A stretch of 36,192 bases of DNA from positions 1-36,192 of the forward strand of contig CALDHX010000077.1 in NCBI GenBank assembly GCA_937901525.1, in the 5' to 3' direction. Source of the DNA: an uncultured Bacteroidales bacterium (GTDB lineage Bacteria; Bacteroidota; Bacteroidia; Bacteroidales; P3). Of this stretch, positions 30,793 through 36,192 are shown one piece after another. Position numbers and translations under genes: made by a program. The notes below the pieces were generated by a model. It did no database searches. It was not told the DNA's origin and worked only from the letters and a program-made list of their open reading frames with translations. Each line of letters starts with the position of its first letter. The first letter of the stretch is position 1.

Positions 30793-31512
30793 TTATTCGT
30801 TCTCCTCATTATTTCCTTTTTGAAATGGGAAGGGATATGTGGTGTAAAGAGTTGGCAAATCCATTATCTTATCATAAAATTCTCTTTCCATCCAACAGTC
30901 TTCTATGTTTAGAGGATTGTTATTTGAGTCATATATTTCGTAAGTCTTTCTAATCAATGTTCCTTCTGTATTCCAATAGTATTCGGAACGTTCAAATGCA
31001 ACTTCCGCACAAGCAGAGTTATAGGTATTGTATTGTCTAATAAAAAGAATCAAACGTCCTTCTTTATCGTAAAGTCTTTCGTATATGAAATCCCACGCTT
31101 TATTTTGATTATAGATATATTCTTTGCAATAAAGAAAAGGTGTTTCTCCTTTGTTGTCAACTATTTCAAATCGTTTTTTTACATCTTCAAGATTATTTAG
31201 TTGTTTTTGATATTCTACTATCTCTTCGCTATCTTTATATATAACATAATTATAGGTCAAACTATCATTATCAATAAGATAGATAGCATATTCTAATAAG
31301 TCTTCTATGTGTAAAACGACTTCTCTTGCCTGATCTGATTCATCTTGAAGAATTTGTTCTTCATCAGATGGTTCATATTCTTCTGTATCGTCTTCATAGA
31401 ACACTTCTGTATTATAGTCTAAATAATTGACTGTATCTATATCTTGTGCTTTTATACTTTGTTGATAAAAGCACAAGATTACAAAGATATATATATACTT
31501 ACAAAACTTCAT
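30793..31512 (-). CDS. Exported acidic protein of unknown function
   Basis: This 239-residue protein has a signal peptide ending near IKAQ (about 22). I do not recognise the family. The region after the signal is strongly acidic (YEDDTEEYEPSDEEQILQDE, about 39-58) and looks flexible. The rest has alternating tyrosine-rich strands such as RLYDKEGRLILFIRQYNTY and RSEYYWNTEGTLIRKTYEIYD, like the YD.EG.L type of short beta hairpins in exported repeat proteins. Two conserved-looking cysteines (AYSAC-like NSACAEV and EDCWMER) might form a disulfide. It lies 11 bases after the C1 peptidase gene and 10 before coaX. Confidence 0.6.
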   Translation of the reverse strand: MKFCKYIYIFVILCFYQQSIKAQDIDTVNYLDYNTEVFYEDDTEEYEPSDEEQILQDESDQAREVVLHIEDLLEYAIYLIDNDSLTYNYVIYKDSEEIVEYQKQLNNLEDVKKRFEIVDNKGETPFLYCKEYIYNQNKAWDFIYERLYDKEGRLILFIRQYNTYNSACAEVAFERSEYYWNTEGTLIRKTYEIYDSNNNPLNIEDCWMEREFYDKIMDLPTLYTTYPFPFQKGNNEENE

Positions 31513-31523
31513 ATAAAGTTTTT

Positions 31524-32927
31524 TTAATAAATGTCTTCACTAAACATTGGATCCCAAGGTGGAAGAACGATAGGTTTTTGATCTAAATATTTTAAAATAT
31601 TTTCTGGTACGTATTTCTTATCTACAACCACTCTAAACATATATTCCTCAAACCATTCATCTGTCATTATTAGATGTCCTTGCCAACCATGAGATGCTCC
31701 CCAACTATTTTCTACAAGCCATTTCTTTGGATTACCATTTTCATCTAAATCAACAGCACATAAAGTCATAGCATGAGAAGATCCACTTGCAAATGTTTGG
31801 ATTCTTTCTTTTTTATTCATTCCAAACTCTGTTCCCATCAATGAACCATAGTCAAATGTATTTACATCTAACAATCCTTTTTCAGAATAAAGGAACTTAC
31901 CCACATCACAAGAGAAATACATCATTGTTGAATCTTTAATTGAAGCTATTGCTACTTTCTTTATATCTTCAATTGGCAAATTGATGTACTTCCAATTTGC
32001 TCCATCCATAACGTGTCTGTCGTTTTCTATCTCATAAACTTTGTAGTAATCTCTTGAAGGATCATTCATCAACATCACGTATGTGTTTTTTAAATCTTTT
32101 CCTACATATTTTTCATAGAAAGATTTAGGAGTGTATTTTTCTGTTGATATTTCTTTTCCATTCACATCACGCAATGTATAAGTAAATTCTTGAACAGGCT
32201 CACCATAAGCATAAACTAACATTTTATAGATTTGAGAAAGCATTTCTATCTTTCTGTTTTCTAATTTTTCTGCTTTGATTTTTTTGTCAGTTTGCTTCAT
32301 TTGTCTTAACTCCAACGCATATTCTTTTAATTTTAGAATGATTAACTCATCTATTTTACGAGTATTGTTTGAGTTATAAGTTTCTGGCTGAACTGTTGAA
32401 GGAACTAAACCATATTTTGTTACCAAATCTGAAATTCCTGTAAATTGTCCACCATCTGAAAGTGGATTTTTCAACAACCATTCATTATGTTTACTATCCA
32501 ATGGCTCATCAATATGCTTTATAATCAAAGAAAGAAATAAATTACTCTTTTCTAATTGATCATAAAAGAACAGATAATTTTGACTAAACTCAAATGCTCC
32601 AAGATTGTACTTCGCAATCATTGCACTTCTCATCACATTGAAACCTGTAAACATCCAACAACGACCAGAAGATTTTTGATCAGAAATACCCTTACTCATA
32701 ACTCTATGAGAGAAATGTGTATCATATTTATTAAGGTTATCTAAATTTAAAACCAACTTTTGAATGCTGTTGTTTGCTACTGCATTTCTTATCGCCTTAT
32801 TCTCTGTTGTTTGTTTATAAGATGCTCTTATTTTATTTAATGCTTCTTCGTTTAAGCCGCCTTCTTGAGCAAGAGCGACAAAACTACTACAAGTTAAAGC
32901 CAATATTAATACAAATATTCTTTTCAT
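31524..32927 (-). CDS. Exported C1 family peptidase (bleomycin hydrolase/PepC-like)
   Basis: This 467-residue papain-fold peptidase has a signal peptide ending near ALAQ (about 21). The catalytic cysteine is C90 in SSGRCWMFTGFNVMR, the histidine about H385 in SGSSHAMTLCAVD, and the asparagine about N407 in VENSWGASHGW. These are the PepC/bleomycin hydrolase patterns, including the conserved SLMGTEFGM-type loop. Classic members are cytosolic aminopeptidases; the signal peptide places this one in the periplasm or outside, as in many Bacteroidota. It starts 13 bases after purL, so it should be co-transcribed with it. Confidence 0.9.
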   Translation of the reverse strand: MKRIFVLILALTCSSFVALAQEGGLNEEALNKIRASYKQTTENKAIRNAVANNSIQKLVLNLDNLNKYDTHFSHRVMSKGISDQKSSGRCWMFTGFNVMRSAMIAKYNLGAFEFSQNYLFFYDQLEKSNLFLSLIIKHIDEPLDSKHNEWLLKNPLSDGGQFTGISDLVTKYGLVPSTVQPETYNSNNTRKIDELIILKLKEYALELRQMKQTDKKIKAEKLENRKIEMLSQIYKMLVYAYGEPVQEFTYTLRDVNGKEISTEKYTPKSFYEKYVGKDLKNTYVMLMNDPSRDYYKVYEIENDRHVMDGANWKYINLPIEDIKKVAIASIKDSTMMYFSCDVGKFLYSEKGLLDVNTFDYGSLMGTEFGMNKKERIQTFASGSSHAMTLCAVDLDENGNPKKWLVENSWGASHGWQGHLIMTDEWFEEYMFRVVVDKKYVPENILKYLDQKPIVLPPWDPMFSEDIY

Positions 32928-32940
32928 GTTAACTATTTTT

Positions 32941-35181
32941 TTATTTATCTAAAACGTCCCCTATTGTATTATCATACATTTGTTTATACTTACTGATTTT
33001 TCCAAAGACTTCCTCATCTACAATGATTTCTTCATCGTCTCTTACATTACCTACTGCACAGCAATTAACACCTGCAATATTTAACATATCAAAGAACTCA
33101 TTTTCTTTACCTTGGCAAACAGTTACTATCGCTCTTCCTTGACTTTCTCCAAATAGGAATGAATCCAATCTCACTTCACCAGCAGAATAAATTTCAAATC
33201 CCATATTTCTTATCATTGCACTTTCCAAAACTGCAATAAATAGACCTCCTTCACTAATATCATGAGCAGACTCTATCACACCTTGATTAATTAAATCACT
33301 AAGTGTGCGTTGCATATTAGCTTCTTTTTCCAAATTAAAGTAAGGAGCAGGAGATAATTTCACTCCTTTATAAGAATATAAGTACTCTGAACAATTAATA
33401 TCATCTACAATTTCTCCTAACATATAGATTGTTGCACCTTTTGTTTTGAAATCCATAGTCATTTGCTTAGATTTATCAACCGTTCCAACCATTCCTATAA
33501 CTGGTGATGGATAAACAGCTTCTGTCTTTCCATTCATGACAGCTTGGTTATAGAAACTAACATTTCCTCCTGTAACAGGTGTATTAAATTTACGACAAGC
33601 TGTACTCATTCCTTCTATTGCCTTAACAAATTGCCAATAAGTATTTTCATTATATGGATTTCCAAAATTCAAACAATTTGTTACAGCTAAAGGATCTCCA
33701 CCTGAACAAACAATATTTCTTGCAGCCTCAGAAACTGCTATTTGAGTTCCAACAAATGGATCAGAATATACATAACGAGAATTACAATCACAAGTCATTG
33801 CAATCGCATTATCAGTTCCCTTTAAATTAGCAATACCTGCATCAGAAGGCTTATTTGTTGACATATTTTTTGTTCCAACCATCGTATCATATTGTTCATA
33901 AACCCAACGTTTTGAAGCAATATTAGGGTGAGAAGTCAAATATTCTGCAATCTTTTTAGCCTCTTTAATATCTGGTTCTGTTACACTATCTTTATTAAAT
34001 TCAAACGTTTTCTTAAAGTAATCTGGTTCAGCATATTTTCTATCGTAGACAGGTGCGCCACCTCCTAACACCAAAGATGCAGCAGGCACTTGTGCAACTA
34101 AATTACCTTTATGATAGAAATAAAGCATATCTTCATCTATCACTTCTCCAATTTTTGCACAATTCAAATCCCATTTTGCAAATATTTTTTCTACAACTTC
34201 TTCTTTACCTTTCTCAACACAAACCAACATTCTTTCTTGGCTTTCAGAAAGAAGTATCTCCCAAGCCTCCATATTTTGCTGTCTCAAAGGAACTTTATCT
34301 AAATCAATTTTCATTCCAGAAGAACCCTTTTCACTCATCTCAGAAGTAGAACAAATTATTCCAGCAGCACCCATATCTTGCATACCTACAATAGCTCCAC
34401 TCTTACCTAATTCCAAAGTTGCTTCCAATAAAAGTTTTTCTTGGAAAGGATCTCCAACTTGAATAGAAGGAATATCATCAGCAGTGTTCTCTGTAACGTC
34501 AGCAGATGCAAAAGTAGCACCATGAATGCCATCTTTACCAGTTGCAGAGCCTACAATATAAATAGGATTACCTTTTCCTTTTGCTACAGCCTTGATTAAT
34601 TCTTCTTTTTTCATAACTCCAACGCTCATTGCGTTGACCAAAGGATTGTTTTCAAAACTATCGTTAAAGAAAACTTCACCGCCTAACACAGGAACACCAA
34701 ACGCATTACCATAATGAGATATTCCCTTTGTTACTCCACGCAATAACCATTGTGTATGAGGATTATTCAAATTACCAAATCGTAAAGAATTTAATTGAGC
34801 AATAGGTCTTGCACCCATTGTAAAAATATCTCTATTAATTCCACCAACACCCGTTGCCGCACCTTGGAAAGGTTCAACTGCACAAGGGTGATTATGTGAT
34901 TCTATCTTGAAAACACAAGCAATTCCACCGCCAACATCAACCATACCAGCATTTTCTTCCCCAGGAGCAACTAAAAGCTGTTTTCCTTCTCTCGGCAAGG
35001 TTTTCAAATACTTGATAGAGTTCTTATATGAGGCGTGTTCACTCCACATAACAGAGTAAATACTCAATTCAACATAGTTAGGACAACGTCCTCCTAAATA
35101 TTCCTTTATCTTATCAAACTCCTCAGGCAATAAGCCTAATTCTTTTGCAGTTTCAACTGTTGCGATTTGATTATTTTCCAT
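32941..35181 (-). CDS. purL: Phosphoribosylformylglycinamidine synthase subunit PurL (small type)
   Basis: This 746-residue enzyme makes FGAM from FGAR, ATP and ammonia in purine synthesis. The length matches the small PurL that needs separate PurS and PurQ, not the roughly 1,200-residue fused form. Features are MWSEHASYKNS with its conserved histidine, GGGIACVFKIESHNHPCAVEP (region about 73-93), GAATGVGGINRDIF, LLSESQERM and GESQGRAIV. The start is the ATG at 35181 (MENNQIATVETAKEL). A longer frame to 35268 runs through the -7 element at 35203-35211 and so is not transcribed. It heads the run that ends with lptC. purS and purQ are not in the window. Confidence 0.93.
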   Translation of the reverse strand: MENNQIATVETAKELGLLPEEFDKIKEYLGGRCPNYVELSIYSVMWSEHASYKNSIKYLKTLPREGKQLLVAPGEENAGMVDVGGGIACVFKIESHNHPCAVEPFQGAATGVGGINRDIFTMGARPIAQLNSLRFGNLNNPHTQWLLRGVTKGISHYGNAFGVPVLGGEVFFNDSFENNPLVNAMSVGVMKKEELIKAVAKGKGNPIYIVGSATGKDGIHGATFASADVTENTADDIPSIQVGDPFQEKLLLEATLELGKSGAIVGMQDMGAAGIICSTSEMSEKGSSGMKIDLDKVPLRQQNMEAWEILLSESQERMLVCVEKGKEEVVEKIFAKWDLNCAKIGEVIDEDMLYFYHKGNLVAQVPAASLVLGGGAPVYDRKYAEPDYFKKTFEFNKDSVTEPDIKEAKKIAEYLTSHPNIASKRWVYEQYDTMVGTKNMSTNKPSDAGIANLKGTDNAIAMTCDCNSRYVYSDPFVGTQIAVSEAARNIVCSGGDPLAVTNCLNFGNPYNENTYWQFVKAIEGMSTACRKFNTPVTGGNVSFYNQAVMNGKTEAVYPSPVIGMVGTVDKSKQMTMDFKTKGATIYMLGEIVDDINCSEYLYSYKGVKLSPAPYFNLEKEANMQRTLSDLINQGVIESAHDISEGGLFIAVLESAMIRNMGFEIYSAGEVRLDSFLFGESQGRAIVTVCQGKENEFFDMLNIAGVNCCAVGNVRDDEEIIVDEEVFGKISKYKQMYDNTIGDVLDK

Positions 35182-35202
35182 AAATTCAAAAAATTTTATC
35201 TT

Positions 35203-35211
35203 GCAAAGGTA
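35203..35211 (-). promoter_or_regulatory. -7 element of the purL promoter
   Basis: TACCTTTGC on the minus strand matches TAnnTTTG and lies 22 bases before the purL ATG at 35181. It is the probable promoter for the seven-gene run to lptC. No clear -33 element is seen. Confidence 0.65.
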
Positions 35212-35220
35212 ATATTTTAT

Positions 35221-35251
35221 TTTGAATTTTACGTTTTTATAACTAATTTTG
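35221..35251 (+). promoter_or_regulatory. Promoter of the GSCFA gene
   Basis: TTTG (35221-35224) and TAATTTTG (35244-35251) are separated by 19 bases, matching the Bacteroidota -33/-7 consensus. The start codon is 32 bases downstream. It is back to back with the purL promoter. Confidence 0.75.
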
Positions 35252-35283
35252 TGATTCAAAAAACACAAAAATTTATAATAAAT

Positions 35284-36192
35284 ATGAATTTTACAACACA
35301 GATACCTATTTCAAAACACGAAAACAACATCTCTCACAAAGATAAAATAATGCTATTAGGCTCTTGTTTTACCGAAAATATTGGGAACAAGTTATCTATA
35401 AATGGATTTGAAACAATGATAAACCCATTTGGCATTTTATACAATCCTTTCTCAATTTGCAATAGTTTAGATAGAATAATCAACTTAAAATTCTTGCTTT
35501 CAGAGGATTTAGTCCAAGTAAACGAATTTTGGTATTCTTATGAACATCATGGAATTTTTAGAAATGAAAATAGCGATAACCTATTGCAAACTATAAATTT
35601 AGGCATATCAGAAGCAAACTCTTTTTTAAAACAAACAAATTGGCTAATTATTACATTAGGAACTGCTTGGATATTCTTTTTAAAAGAAAACAATAAAATA
35701 TTAGGCAATTGCCACAAATTAAATTCTCAACTTATAGACAGAAGACTTTTAACCATAAATGAAATTACAGAGAATATCGACCTAACTATCAACAATATAA
35801 GAAAAATAAATCCAGATATTAAAATAATTCTTACAGTTTCACCCATAAGGCATTGGAAACAAGGATTTAGAGAAAATCTAATAAGTAAAAGCACACTACA
35901 TTTAGCAACAGACCAAATATGCAAATCCATAAACAATTGTTCTTACTTTCCTGCATACGAGATTGTTATGGACGAGCTAAGAGATTACAGATTTTATCAA
36001 GCAGATATGCTTCACCCCTCAGAAGTTGCTGTTGATTACATTTGGGAAAAATTTTCAAATCACTTATTTTCAGACAATACAATACAACTATGCAAAGACT
36101 ATTTTAAACTTCATTCAATGAAACAACACAGAGCTTTCAACCCTGAAAGCCAAGGATATAAACAACATTTAATAAAAATAGAAAAATTAGAA
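35284..36192 (+). CDS. GSCFA domain protein (SGNH-like hydrolase), 3' end cut by the window
   Basis: An open frame starts at ATG 35284 (MNFTTQIPISKHE) and runs to the window edge without a stop: 303 codons are visible. LLGSCFTENIG (about 24-34) is the GSCFA signature, with S27 in the position of the SGNH nucleophile. Later blocks are WLIITLGTAW, ILTVSPIRHW and ADMLHPSE, the last with the D-x-x-H pattern of the catalytic pair. The family is common in Bacteroidota and may act on ester groups of glycans; its substrate is unknown. There is no signal peptide. It has a good promoter of its own and is divergent from purL. Confidence 0.85.
   Translation, partial: MNFTTQIPISKHENNISHKDKIMLLGSCFTENIGNKLSINGFETMINPFGILYNPFSICNSLDRIINLKFLLSEDLVQVNEFWYSYEHHGIFRNENSDNLLQTINLGISEANSFLKQTNWLIITLGTAWIFFLKENNKILGNCHKLNSQLIDRRLLTINEITENIDLTINNIRKINPDIKIILTVSPIRHWKQGFRENLISKSTLHLATDQICKSINNCSYFPAYEIVMDELRDYRFYQADMLHPSEVAVDYIWEKFSNHLFSDNTIQLCKDYFKLHSMKQHRAFNPESQGYKQHLIKIEKLE

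Overview
The window is a very AT-rich chromosomal segment from a member of the Bacteroidota, most likely Bacteroidales. The support is a porP-gldK-gldL-gldM-gldN type IX secretion (T9SS) operon in the Porphyromonas order, several TAnnTTTG-type -7 promoter elements (the Bacteroidota sigma consensus), Bacteroidota-typical families (DUF4270 lipoprotein, GSCFA protein, stand-alone GT5 domain, C_GCAxxG_C_C protein, lipoprotein-type LptC), and tRNA genes without an encoded CCA. It looks like stable core genome. I see no insertion sequence, integrase, prophage, CRISPR array or defence island.

Layout. 1-350: three plus-strand tRNA genes (Ser-GCT, Pro-TGG, Arg-TCT) with terminators. 354-2477: minus-strand HU gene, a 29-residue basic ribosomal-type protein and ribonuclease G. 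2503-3858: a PIG-V/Gpi18-like mannosyltransferase. 3859-4312: an intergenic region with a 44-bp palindromic duplication and two tandem terminators. 4313-10450: the T9SS core operon, read on the minus strand from one promoter. 10558-21603: a long minus-strand run of closely packed genes: GT5-like protein, DUF4270 lipoprotein, MORN-like repeat protein, UbiA prenyltransferase, Maf, response regulator, histidine kinase, LptB, deacetylase-like protein, heptose epimerase, KdsC and an RlpA/SPOR protein. LptB appears to have its own internal promoter.

21633-25770: pcm is divergent from a lipoprotein plus a polyprenyl glycosylphosphotransferase. These are followed by a non-coding region with 21-bp repeats and a small outer-membrane-type protein. 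25850-26799: a C_GCAxxG_C_C protein is divergent from a small protein that looks like a methyltransferase without its SAM-binding core. 26810-35211: purL, a secreted C1 peptidase, an unknown secreted protein, coaX, a beta-barrel protein, a repeat protein and lptC form a second long minus-strand run. 35284 to the end: a GSCFA protein cut by the window edge.

The common theme is the cell envelope. KdsC and the heptose epimerase supply inner-core LPS sugars, the glycosylphosphotransferase starts a polymer on undecaprenyl phosphate, LptB and LptC move LPS outward, and the T9SS motor and ring proteins move cargo across the outer membrane. In known T9SS species much of that cargo is anchored to a special LPS. 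The clearest oddities are the core-less methyltransferase-like protein, two 21-bp periodic repeat arrays more than 9 kb apart, the 44-bp palindromic duplication, and promoter elements that fix the true starts of lptB, purL and two other genes.
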